NCBI GenBank assembly: GCA_023436825.1
Contig: JAEZHS010000645.1
Coordinates: 1-10,202, forward strand
DNA: 10,202 nucleotides
Source of the DNA: Pseudomonadota bacterium
GTDB taxonomy: Bacteria > Pseudomonadota > Alphaproteobacteria > Reyranellales > Reyranellaceae
Direction: 5' to 3'
Below, piece by piece: positions 1-6,122 of this stretch (its first letter is position 1; every line of letters begins with the position of its first letter). The translations under genes and the position numbers were made by a program. The notes under the pieces were generated by a model. That model had not been told where the DNA came from. It searched no databases and saw only the letters and a list, made by a program, of their open reading frames with translations.

Positions 1-723
1 GTCCCGGTCGACGACCTTCACCAGTTCGGCATGCAGTGCTACGACGAGGCGGAGGGCGGCGCGCTCGAGCGGATGGCGGCGGTCGATCTGCGCACGTACC
101 TATGCGAGCTGCTGACCAAGCAGGATCGGATGAGCATGGCCGCTTCGATCGAGAGTCGTGTGCCATTCCTCGACGACAGACTCGTGGCCGAAGTCTGTGC
201 CATGCCGGGAGCGTTCAAGCTGCGGGGCTGGACGACGAAGGCGGTGCTGAGACGAGCGGTGGCCGAGCTGCTGCCCGCGCGCATCCTGACGCGCCGGAAG
301 ATGGGCTTCCCGGTGCCGCTCGATCGCTGGTTCCGGGGCGAGTGGCGCGGCGTGATCGAGGAGTTCGTCACCGGAGAACGTGCGCTGGCGCGGGGCTTGT
401 TCCGCGCCGATGCCGTGACGCAGCTGGCCCACGAACACGTCTCTGGTCATGCGAATCATGGCGAACGGCTCTGGCTGCTCGCCAATCTCGAAATCTGGCA
501 GCGGCTGATGCTCGACGGCGATCATGTAGCGGATGCCGATCAGCTCGAGCTGGTCGAAGGCCACAAACGCGCCGCCGACGGCCACCAGGCAGACCACGGC
601 GGCCGCAAGCACGAGCCAGAGCAATGCGCCGCCCAGGCGCGCCTCGGGCCGCGTCGTCTGTTCCTGCTGGGTCATATCCCGCCAGGCCATGGCGCCATGA
701 TAGCGCTTTCGTTGACTGGCTAG
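1..723 (+). CDS. Asparagine synthase (glutamine-hydrolysing), C-terminal part, 5' end outside the window
   Basis: The frame is open from base 1, so the gene begins upstream; 240 codons are visible. They cover the end of the ATP-dependent synthetase domain, which adenylates aspartate (or a related carboxylate) and amidates it with ammonia from an N-terminal glutaminase domain not seen here. Family landmarks are [19 protein letters not shown] (residues 40-58), [11 protein letters not shown] (100-110) and a closing helix [15 protein letters not shown] (157-171). Homologues normally end soon after this helix. Here the frame continues about 69 residues (172-240) as a His/Arg/Gln/Gly-rich stretch with no recognisable fold, antisense to a hydrophobic reading frame, so the tail may be read-through beyond a lost stop. 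Many asnB-like genes in such genomes belong to polysaccharide or secondary-metabolite loci, so a role other than bulk asparagine synthesis is possible. Family assignment is firm; the exact substrate is not. Confidence 0.9.
   Translation, partial: VPVDDLHQFGMQCYDEAEGGALERMAAVDLRTYLCELLTKQDRMSMAASIESRVPFLDDRLVAEVCAMPGAFKLRGWTTKAVLRRAVAELLPARILTRRKMGFPVPLDRWFRGEWRGVIEEFVTGERALARGLFRADAVTQLAHEHVSGHANHGERLWLLANLEIWQRLMLDGDHVADADQLELVEGHKRAADGHQADHGGRKHEPEQCAAQARLGPRRLFLLGHIPPGHGAMIALSLTG
100..675 (-). other. Antisense reading frame with a convincing N-terminal membrane helix; gene or remnant uncertain
   Basis: Read leftward from ATG 675 (or ATG 690), this frame is open for 191 codons. Its first 50 residues look protein-like: a short polar start ([13 protein letters not shown]), then a strongly hydrophobic stretch of about 25 residues encoded at 556-633, then [11 protein letters not shown]. 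Beyond about base 525 it runs antisense through the conserved part of the asparagine synthase gene, where it is clearly a shadow. Only the 5' third could be real. There is no good Shine-Dalgarno sequence, only a weak GGGA just before ATG 675. It may be a small single-pass membrane protein of about 50 residues, the remnant of a truncated gene, or chance hydrophobicity in GC-rich DNA. Confidence that it is expressed is low. Confidence 0.2.
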
Positions 724-748
724 GACCCCCCGATATGATCCGCCGCGC

Positions 749-1888
749 ATGGATTTCACCCTTTCCGAAGACCAGCGGGCCTTCCGCGACACGGCCCGGC
801 AATTCGCGACCGACCGCATGCTGCCCGAGGCGGCGCGCTGGGACGCCGAGAAGATCTTTCCCGAGGCGGCGCTGCGCGAGGCCGCGGCGCTGGGCTTCGG
901 CGGCATCTATGTGCGCGACGATGTCGGCGGCAGCGGGCTGTCGCGGCTCGATGCGGCCTTGATCATGGAGGAATTGGCCGCCGCTTGTCCCAGCACGGCG
1001 GCATACATCTCGATCCACAACATGGCAGCCTGGATGATCGACGGCTTTGGCGACGACGAGCAGCGCCGGCGTTTCCTGCCGAAGCTCTGCTCGATGGAGC
1101 ATTTCGCCAGCTACTGCCTGACCGAGCCGGGCGCCGGCTCGGACGCCGCAGGGCTCGCGACGCGGGCCGAGCTTTCGGGCGACCATTACATCGTGAACGG
1201 CACGAAGGCCTTCATCTCCGGCGGCGGGCGCAGCGACATCTACGTCGTCATGCTGCGCACGGGCGGAAAGGGGGCAGGCGGCATCTCGACGCTTGTCGTC
1301 GAGGCCGGCACGCCCGGCCTGTCGTTCGGCAAGCAGGAACAGAAGCTCGGTTGGAACAGCCAGCCCACGGCCGCGGTGATCTTCGAGAACTGCAAGGTGC
1401 CGGTCGCCAATCGCCTGGGGCCGGAGGGCCACGGCTTCAAGATCGCCATGGCAGGCCTCGATGGCGGGCGCATCAACATCGGCGCCTGCTCGCTGGGCGG
1501 CGCGCGCGCCTGCCTCGAGACGGCCTCGCGCTACGTCATCGAGCGCAAGCAGTTCGGCAAGCCGATCGCCGACTTCCAGGCGACGCAGTTCAAGCTTGCC
1601 GACATGGCGACCGAGCTCGACGCGGCGCGACTGATGATCTGGCGCGCTGCCTCGCTGCTCGATGCCAAGTCGCCCGAGGCGACGCAGGCCGCCGCCATGG
1701 GCAAGCGCTTCGCGACCGATGTGGGCTTCCGGGTCGTCAACGACGCGCTGCAACTGCATGGCGGCTACGGCTACTTGAAGGACTTTCCCATCGAGCGCTA
1801 TCTGCGCGACCTGCGCGTGCATCAGATCCTCGAAGGCACGAATGAGATCATGCGCGTGATCATTTCGCGCCGGTTGTTGATGGGTTAG
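749..1888 (+). CDS. Isobutyryl-CoA dehydrogenase-type acyl-CoA dehydrogenase
   Basis: A 379-residue FAD flavoenzyme of the acyl-CoA dehydrogenase family. It would oxidise a short branched acyl-CoA, most likely isobutyryl-CoA to methacrylyl-CoA, and pass electrons to ETF in the cytoplasm. Visible landmarks are the N-terminal helical domain (about 1-120), the family signature [14 protein letters not shown] (122-135), the beta-domain with [17 protein letters not shown] (202-218), and the C-terminal helical domain with [12 protein letters not shown] (266-277) and [20 protein letters not shown] (335-354). LEGTNEIMR (361-369) carries the expected catalytic base Glu362. Length is normal. Assignment to valine rather than another branched or straight chain leans on the next two genes, which encode the following steps. 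ATG 749 gives the usual MDFTLSEDQ start, though no strong ribosome-binding site precedes it. A 2-methylbutyryl-CoA or butyryl-CoA dehydrogenase is the main alternative. Confidence 0.93.
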   Translation: MDFTLSEDQRAFRDTARQFATDRMLPEAARWDAEKIFPEAALREAAALGFGGIYVRDDVGGSGLSRLDAALIMEELAAACPSTAAYISIHNMAAWMIDGFGDDEQRRRFLPKLCSMEHFASYCLTEPGAGSDAAGLATRAELSGDHYIVNGTKAFISGGGRSDIYVVMLRTGGKGAGGISTLVVEAGTPGLSFGKQEQKLGWNSQPTAAVIFENCKVPVANRLGPEGHGFKIAMAGLDGGRINIGACSLGGARACLETASRYVIERKQFGKPIADFQATQFKLADMATELDAARLMIWRAASLLDAKSPEATQAAAMGKRFATDVGFRVVNDALQLHGGYGYLKDFPIERYLRDLRVHQILEGTNEIMRVIISRRLLMG

Positions 1889-1908
1889 CCGAGTGTCGGC
1901 ATGCGCAC

Positions 1909-1981
1909 GCTGTCATCCCGAGCGAAGCGAGGGACCTTTAAGGCCATGAACAAAGGTCCTCGCTTCGCTCAGGATGACAGC
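1909..1981. repeat. Long imperfect palindrome (REP/MITE-like hairpin) between two operon genes
   Basis: Two arms, 1909-1939 and 1952-1981, are reverse complements over about 30 bases with one mismatch (C1919 opposite A1971) and one unpaired G within the GGG run at 1931-1933. The loop is the 12 bases 1940-1951. The left arm begins GCTGTCATCCCGAGCGAAGC. It fills 73 of the 120 bases between the dehydrogenase stop and the hydrolase start, leaving 20 and 27 bases on either side. I recall the core TCATCCNGAGCGAAGCGAGG as a short interspersed repeat in many unrelated bacterial genomes, but I could not check that here. There is no T-run after the stem, so it is not a classical intrinsic terminator, although the RNA hairpin could attenuate transcription or stabilise an mRNA end. 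Confidence 0.85.
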
Positions 1982-2008
1982 GGGGCCGTAACGGAAAGTA
2001 GAGAGTAG

Positions 2009-3076
2009 ATGTCCGAGTCTGAGATTCTGTTCGAGGTGAAGGACGGCCTGGGCGTGATCACGCTCAACCGGCCCAAGGCGCTGAATGCGCTGACGCACGG
2101 CATGATCCTGGAGATGGAGAAGGTCATCCCGCAGTGGGAGAAGGATTCTGCGGTCAAGGCCGTCATCCTGCGCGGTGCCGGCGATCGCGCCTTCTGCGCC
2201 GGCGGCGACGTCACCGGCCTTTATCGCGAGATGAAGGACAATCCCAAGGGCACGCTGCGTCGCGACTTCTTCTACGACGAGTACATCGTCAATCGCCGCA
2301 TCTACCGTTACGCCAAGCCGTGGATCTCGCTGATCGACGGCATCGACATGGGCGGCGGCGTCGGTCTGTCGGCGCATGGCTCGCACTCGGTGGCGAGCGA
2401 GAAGTTCCTGTTCGCCATGCCGGAGACGACCATCGGTCTCTTCCCCGATGTCGGCGGCGGCTACTTCCTGACGCGCCTGCAGGGTGCGCTCGGCACCTTC
2501 CTGGCGCTGACCAGCCATCGCCTCAAGGCGGCCGATGCGCTGTGGGCCGGGATCGTCGACGCCCACGTCCCGGGTGCGAAGATAAACGAGCTGCAGGCCG
2601 CCCTCGGCGCCGCCGACCTCTCGGGCCCCGATGCCGACCGCAAGGTCGACGCCGTGATCGCGCGCTTCGCGGCGGATCCCGGCATGCCCACGCTGCCGAC
2701 CCTGATGCCCGACATCGATCGCTGTTTCTCGGCCGACTCCGTCGCCGAGATCGTGGCCAAGCTGAAGAAGCAGCCGGGCGAATGGGCGCAGAAGCAGCTT
2801 GCCGCGCTGCTGAAGCTGTCGCCATTGTCGATGGCGATCACGCTGGAGCAGCTCAGGCGCTGCGCCAACCGCTCGTTCGAGGACACCATGACCATCGAAT
2901 ACCGCATGTCCCAGGCGTGCATGCGGCCCGACCATGATTTCTTCGAGGGCGTGCGCGCGCTCTTGATCGACAAGGACCAGAAGCCGAAATGGAACCCGCC
3001 GACCATCGAGGGCGTGACGCGCGAGATGGTCGAGGCGCATTTCAAGCCGGTGGCGAACGATCTGTTCTTCGAGTGA
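2009..3076 (+). CDS. 3-hydroxyisobutyryl-CoA hydrolase
   Basis: A 355-residue crotonase-superfamily thioesterase that releases 3-hydroxyisobutyrate and CoA from 3-hydroxyisobutyryl-CoA in valine breakdown. Length matches the family, longer than simple enoyl-CoA hydratases at about 260. Evidence: GVITLNRPKALNALTH (15-30), the oxyanion-hole stretch DRAFCAGGDV (59-68), MGGGVGLSAHG (114-124), and MPETTIGLFPDVGGGYFL (137-154). In that last motif Glu139 and Asp147 correspond to the catalytic Glu and Asp of the human enzyme HIBCH. The C-terminal part contains the family's SMAITLEQLRR and MRPDHDFFEGVRALLIDKD segments. Start ATG 2009 follows GGAAAG and GAGAG purine tracts (1993-2005). The next gene, 13 bases downstream, encodes the next pathway step, which supports the specificity. 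An ordinary enoyl-CoA hydratase is unlikely. Confidence 0.95.
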   Translation: MSESEILFEVKDGLGVITLNRPKALNALTHGMILEMEKVIPQWEKDSAVKAVILRGAGDRAFCAGGDVTGLYREMKDNPKGTLRRDFFYDEYIVNRRIYRYAKPWISLIDGIDMGGGVGLSAHGSHSVASEKFLFAMPETTIGLFPDVGGGYFLTRLQGALGTFLALTSHRLKAADALWAGIVDAHVPGAKINELQAALGAADLSGPDADRKVDAVIARFAADPGMPTLPTLMPDIDRCFSADSVAEIVAKLKKQPGEWAQKQLAALLKLSPLSMAITLEQLRRCANRSFEDTMTIEYRMSQACMRPDHDFFEGVRALLIDKDQKPKWNPPTIEGVTREMVEAHFKPVANDLFFE

Positions 3077-3089
3077 AAGGGAGGATGAC

Positions 3090-3974
3090 ATGGCGAAGAT
3101 CGCCTTCATCGGACTGGGCAACATGGGCGGGCCGATGGCCGCCAACCTCGTCAAGGGCCAGCATCAGGTAACCGCCTTCGACCTGTCAGCGGCGGCCCTC
3201 GATACCGCCGTCGAGAAGGGCGCGAAGAAGGCGGCGTCGGCCGCCGAAGCCGTGAAGGGCGCCAAGATCGTGGTCACCATGCTGCCGGCCGGCAAGCACG
3301 TGCGCGCGGTCTACGAAAACGACGTCTTGCCCAACGTTGCCAAGGGCACGCTGCTGATCGACTGCTCGACCATCGACGTCGACAGTGCACGCCACGTCGG
3401 CGAGCTCGCGAGCAAGGCCGGGCTGGAGATGGTCGACGCTCCCGTCTCGGGCGGTGTCGGCGGCGCCACGGCCGGAACGCTCACCTTCATGGTGGGCGGC
3501 ACGGATGGCGCCTTCGCCATGGCGAGGCCGGTCCTGGAGAAGATGGGCAAGAACATCGTCCATACCGGCGCACCGGGCTCGGGCCAGGCGGCCAAGATCT
3601 GCAACAACATGATCCTGGGCATCACCATGATCGGCGTTGCCGAGGGCTTCCTGCTAGGCAAGCGCCTGGGACTGGACGTGCAGAAGCTGTTCGACATCGT
3701 GTCGACGTCGTCGGGCAGCTGCTGGGCGGTGAACAACTACCTGCCGCTGCCCGGACCGGTGCCGACATCACCCGCCAACCGCGACTACCAGGCGGGCTTC
3801 ACGGCCGACAACATGCTGAAGGACCTGAAGCTCGCCCAGCAGGCGTCGCAGACCTCGGGCGCCAGCACGCCGATGGGCGCGGAGGCGGCGCAGCTCTTCA
3901 ACATGTTCGTCAACGCCGGCGGTGGCGCGAAGGATTTCTCGGGCATCATCAAGATGCTCGAAGGCGGCAAGTGA
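3090..3974 (+). CDS. mmsB: 3-hydroxyisobutyrate dehydrogenase
   Basis: A 294-residue NAD(P)-dependent beta-hydroxyacid dehydrogenase that oxidises 3-hydroxyisobutyrate to methylmalonate semialdehyde. The N-terminal Rossmann domain starts with IAFIGLGNMGGPMAANL (4-20). The substrate-binding signature DAPVSGGVGGA (116-126) follows, then the catalytic segment GSGQAAKICNNM with Lys169 and Asn173 in the positions expected for the active-site Lys and Asn. The helical C-terminal domain has the dehydrogenase-typical WAVNNYLPLPGPVP (226-239, approximate) and KDFSGIIKML near the end. Start ATG 3090 has a strong GGGAGG site at 3079-3084, five bases upstream. The gene lies between the hydrolase (13-base gap) and a glutathione transferase (4-base gap). 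Close relatives such as tartronate semialdehyde reductase or glyoxylate reductase share the fold, but the C-terminal motif and context favour this call. Confidence 0.95.
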   Translation: MAKIAFIGLGNMGGPMAANLVKGQHQVTAFDLSAAALDTAVEKGAKKAASAAEAVKGAKIVVTMLPAGKHVRAVYENDVLPNVAKGTLLIDCSTIDVDSARHVGELASKAGLEMVDAPVSGGVGGATAGTLTFMVGGTDGAFAMARPVLEKMGKNIVHTGAPGSGQAAKICNNMILGITMIGVAEGFLLGKRLGLDVQKLFDIVSTSSGSCWAVNNYLPLPGPVPTSPANRDYQAGFTADNMLKDLKLAQQASQTSGASTPMGAEAAQLFNMFVNAGGGAKDFSGIIKMLEGGK

Positions 3975-3978
3975 GCCC

Positions 3979-4659
3979 ATGATCACGCTCTACGACCTGG
4001 TCTTTCAGGATGACCGGCGGCCGAGCCCGTTCTGCTGGCGCGCCAAGTTCGCCCTGAAGCACAAAGGGCTGGCATGGCGCGACGAACCAGTGGGATTCAC
4101 CGAGAAGGAAAAGATCGCGTTCGCCAAGTCGATGACCGTGCCCGTGATCCATGATGGACCCAAGCCGGTGAAAGACAGCTGGGACATCGCGCGGCATCTC
4201 GACAGCACCTATCCGGAAAAGCCGCTGTTCGGGCCGGCGCTCAATCATGCGCGCTTCGTCGCCCACTGGGTCGATGGCACCGTGCACGTCGCGTTGTTCC
4301 CGATCCTGGTCGGCGATCTCTACGACCGCGTCCGTCCGGTCGATCAGCCGTACTTCAAGGAGTCTCGCGGCAAGCGGCTGGGCACGACCGATTTCTCGGG
4401 CTTCCAGGCGAAGGCGCGCGAGAAGGGCGTCGACACCTTCCGCGCCGCGCTCGAACCGGCGCGGCGCGTGCTGAAGGAGCAGCCGTTCCTGAGCGGCGAG
4501 CAGCCTGCTTATGCCGACTACGCGTTGGGCGGCGCCTTCCTGTGGGCGCGCGTCGCTACCCCGCTCGAGGTCCTGCAGCCCGACGATCCGATTTGGGCCT
4601 GGCGCGAGCGCATGCTCGACCTGTTCGACGGCATGGGTCGCAAGGCCCGAGCGGCTTGA
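3979..4659 (+). CDS. Glutathione S-transferase, LigE/beta-etherase-like
   Basis: A 226-residue cytoplasmic glutathione transferase. The thioredoxin-like N-domain has ITLYDL (2-7), SPFCWRAKFALKHKG (16-30), the VPVI cis-proline motif (54-57) and DSWDIARHLDSTYPEKPLFG (66-85), where family members bind glutathione. The all-helical C-domain carries LEPARRVLKEQPFLSGEQPA and ADYALGGAFLW, and the protein stops at LFDGMGRKARAA. These segments match, from memory, the sphingomonad lignin beta-etherase LigE: ALKHKG, the GFT, DG and DSW elements, LEP.RR.L...GG.QP and LFDG.GR. The roughly 50-residue C-terminal extension of LigE is missing. The likely role is glutathione conjugation or reductive ether/thioether cleavage of an electrophile; the substrate is unknown. 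ATG 3979, four bases after mmsB, is chosen over ATG 3922 inside mmsB because the domain begins exactly there. Expression probably depends on coupling to mmsB. Confidence 0.88.
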   Translation: MITLYDLVFQDDRRPSPFCWRAKFALKHKGLAWRDEPVGFTEKEKIAFAKSMTVPVIHDGPKPVKDSWDIARHLDSTYPEKPLFGPALNHARFVAHWVDGTVHVALFPILVGDLYDRVRPVDQPYFKESRGKRLGTTDFSGFQAKAREKGVDTFRAALEPARRVLKEQPFLSGEQPAYADYALGGAFLWARVATPLEVLQPDDPIWAWRERMLDLFDGMGRKARAA

Positions 4660-4669
4660 GTGGGGCGGC

Positions 4670-5284
4670 GTGAAATACGACGCCGTCATCTTCGATCTGC
4701 TGACGGCGCTGATCGATTCCTGGAGCTTGTGGAACGACGTCGCGGGCTCTGCCGACGCCGGCATGACCTGGCGCCGCCGCTATCTCGAGATCACCTACGG
4801 CTGCGGCTCGTACAGACCCTATGAAGCGCTGGTGTGCGAGGCGGCCCGCGATGTCGGTCTTCCTGAGCGGCTCGGCGGCGAGCTCGAACGGCGCTGGAGC
4901 GAGCTACAGCCTTGGCCTGAGGCCGGCCGGGTGCTGGCGCAGATCCCGGTGCCGCTTGCCGTCGCAACCAATTGCTCGGTCAGGCTCGGCCGGCTGGCCG
5001 CAGATCGCGTCGGCGTATCGTTCAAGGTCGTGATCACGGCCGAGAGCGCGGGCTTCTACAAGCCCAGGCCCGAGCCCTACCGCGCCGTGCTGTCCGCCCT
5101 GGGCACCGCGCCCGAGCGCACCCTGTTCGTCGCGGGCTCCGCCTCGGACGTACCCGGCGCCAAGGGCGTGGGCATGCCGGTCTACTGGCACAATCGCATC
5201 GGTCTTCCGCCACGCGACGATGCGCGGCCCGATTATCTTGAACCGAGACTCGACAAGCTGGCAGGCCTGTTCGACCGGACCTAA
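4670..5284 (+). CDS. HAD-superfamily hydrolase, L-2-haloacid dehalogenase-like
   Basis: A 204-residue cytoplasmic protein with the HAD core and an inserted helical cap (about 17-85). Motif I is AVIFDLLTALID with nucleophile Asp9. The second Asp of the usual DxD is replaced by Leu11, as in haloacid dehalogenases, which have a Tyr there and are not phosphatases. Motif II is AVATNCS (97-103), motif III is the Lys of YKPRPEP (Lys131), and the motif IV region is FVAGSASDVPGAKGVGM (153-169), which resembles the dehalogenase pattern rather than the GDxxxD of phosphatases. The start is GTG 4670, ten bases after the preceding gene; a longer in-frame ATG at 4511 would overlap that gene and is rejected. 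The fold is clear. Real dehalogenase activity is unproven, and a role on other small 2-substituted acids is possible. Confidence 0.85.
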   Translation: MKYDAVIFDLLTALIDSWSLWNDVAGSADAGMTWRRRYLEITYGCGSYRPYEALVCEAARDVGLPERLGGELERRWSELQPWPEAGRVLAQIPVPLAVATNCSVRLGRLAADRVGVSFKVVITAESAGFYKPRPEPYRAVLSALGTAPERTLFVAGSASDVPGAKGVGMPVYWHNRIGLPPRDDARPDYLEPRLDKLAGLFDRT

Positions 5285-5300
5285 GGTGCCGGCCAAAGCA

Positions 5301-5314
5301 GGAGGGAACACTTG
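5301..5314 (+). promoter_or_regulatory. Ribosome-binding site that fixes a TTG start
   Basis: GGAGGG at 5301-5306 lies five bases before TTG 5312-5314, ideal spacing. No ATG or GTG in frame sits near it, so this site is the main reason to begin the MaoC gene at TTG. Confidence 0.75.
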
Positions 5315-5797
5315 TCCGAAGCCGCCCCATTCAGGCCCGAAGAGCATCGTTTCGGACCGACCCATTGGTTCGAGGACCTCGAGGTCGGGCAGAAGTTCTA
5401 CATAAATTCGCGGACCCAGACCGAATCGATGTTCGCCGCCTTCCAGCTCGCCAGCGGCGACAACCATCCGATTCACTACGACCGCGAGTACTGCCGGGCG
5501 CGCGGCCATCGCGACATGCTGGCGCACGGGCTGCAGGTCGCCATCCAGGGTGCGGCGGGAGCGGGCATATTTCCGCACGTCATCGGCGACTCGCTGATCG
5601 GCTTCCTGGAGCAGTCCTCGCGCTTCCTGAAGCCGGTCTATTGCGGCGACACGCTCTATCCCATGCTCGAAGTGAGCGAGCTCAAGGCCGGGCGGACCAC
5701 GGGCGTCGTCACCATGAAGCTCACCATTCACAATCAGTCCGGCACGCTGGTATGCGACGGCGAACACAAGTACCTTGTGAAAAAGCGGCCACAGTAG
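5312..5797 (+). CDS. MaoC-type hotdog hydratase
   Basis: A 161-residue single-hotdog protein of the MaoC/(R)-specific enoyl-CoA hydratase family. The hydratase signature is FQLASGDNHPIHYDREYCRA (44-63), giving the catalytic pair Asp50 and His55. It is followed by the central-helix segment GHRDMLAHGLQ (65-75). Next come strands with RFLKPVYCGDTL, typical of the family, and a final EHKYLVKKRP. The enzyme would add water across the double bond of a short 2-enoyl-CoA, or act on a beta-hydroxyacyl thioester. The start is TTG with a strong ribosome-binding site. The gene is 27 bases after the HAD gene and 14 before the ABM gene. It lies in a run with three valine enzymes that has no crotonase-type hydratase, so a methacrylyl-CoA or related substrate is conceivable but not shown. 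Family call firm, substrate unknown. Confidence 0.88.
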   Translation: MSEAAPFRPEEHRFGPTHWFEDLEVGQKFYINSRTQTESMFAAFQLASGDNHPIHYDREYCRARGHRDMLAHGLQVAIQGAAGAGIFPHVIGDSLIGFLEQSSRFLKPVYCGDTLYPMLEVSELKAGRTTGVVTMKLTIHNQSGTLVCDGEHKYLVKKRPQ

Positions 5798-5811
5798 GGA
5801 AGAGGGCGCAA

Positions 5812-6096
5812 ATGCTCGGAGTCATCGCAAAGCTCACCATCAAGCCCGGCACCAACGCCGACTTCGAAGCGACCATGAAGGCCTTGCAGGCCAAGGTCCG
5901 GGCCGACGAGCCCGGCAACAAGCTCTATGCCCTGCACAAGACGGCCGATGCCAACGTCTACGTCATGTTGGAACGTTACGACGACCAGGCGGCGCTCGAC
6001 GCCCATCGCGCAGCGCCGCATTTCAAGGAACTGGGCCGAAAGCTCGGCGACTATCTTGCTGGCCGGCCGGACGTCCAGGTGATGCAGGAGGTCTGA
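5812..6096 (+). CDS. Small ABM-domain (antibiotic biosynthesis monooxygenase/YgiN-like) protein
   Basis: A 94-residue protein forming one ferredoxin-like ABM domain: strand MLGVIAKLTIKPG, helix with FEATMKALQAKVRADE, strand NKLYALHKT, strand NVYVMLERYDDQAALDAH (49-66), then HFKELGRKLGDYL and a last strand DVQVMQEV. The conserved ERYD...H...H pattern, with His65 and His70, is typical. Members act as dimers; some are cofactor-free quinol monooxygenases and many have no known substrate. ATG 5812 has AGAGGG (5801-5806) five bases upstream and is preferred to frame-matched starts inside the MaoC gene. Its place between a hydratase and a metal transporter does not reveal a substrate. Family call good, activity unknown. 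Confidence 0.87.
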   Translation: MLGVIAKLTIKPGTNADFEATMKALQAKVRADEPGNKLYALHKTADANVYVMLERYDDQAALDAHRAAPHFKELGRKLGDYLAGRPDVQVMQEV

Positions 6097-6122
6097 CGCC
6101 GGTCACGGTGTCGTTGGGAAAC

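Noticed and set aside
368..1822. A 484-codon minus-strand open frame opposite the acyl-CoA dehydrogenase gene
   Set aside because: It is antisense to a strongly conserved enzyme, is rich in Arg/Ala/His/Gly without any domain, and is explained by the low stop frequency of GC-rich codon usage.
1909..1981. The long palindrome as an intrinsic terminator
   Set aside because: There is no T-run after either arm and the genes on both sides belong to the same pathway and direction, so full termination would be counterproductive.
1913..3154. A 413-codon minus-strand open frame opposite the hydrolase gene
   Set aside because: Same shadow effect; it starts inside the next gene, has no ribosome-binding site or recognisable motif, and its end falls in the palindrome.
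749..3974. The valine genes as a horizontally acquired island
   Set aside because: Base and codon use match the neighbouring genes, and no integrase, tRNA or insertion sequence flanks them.
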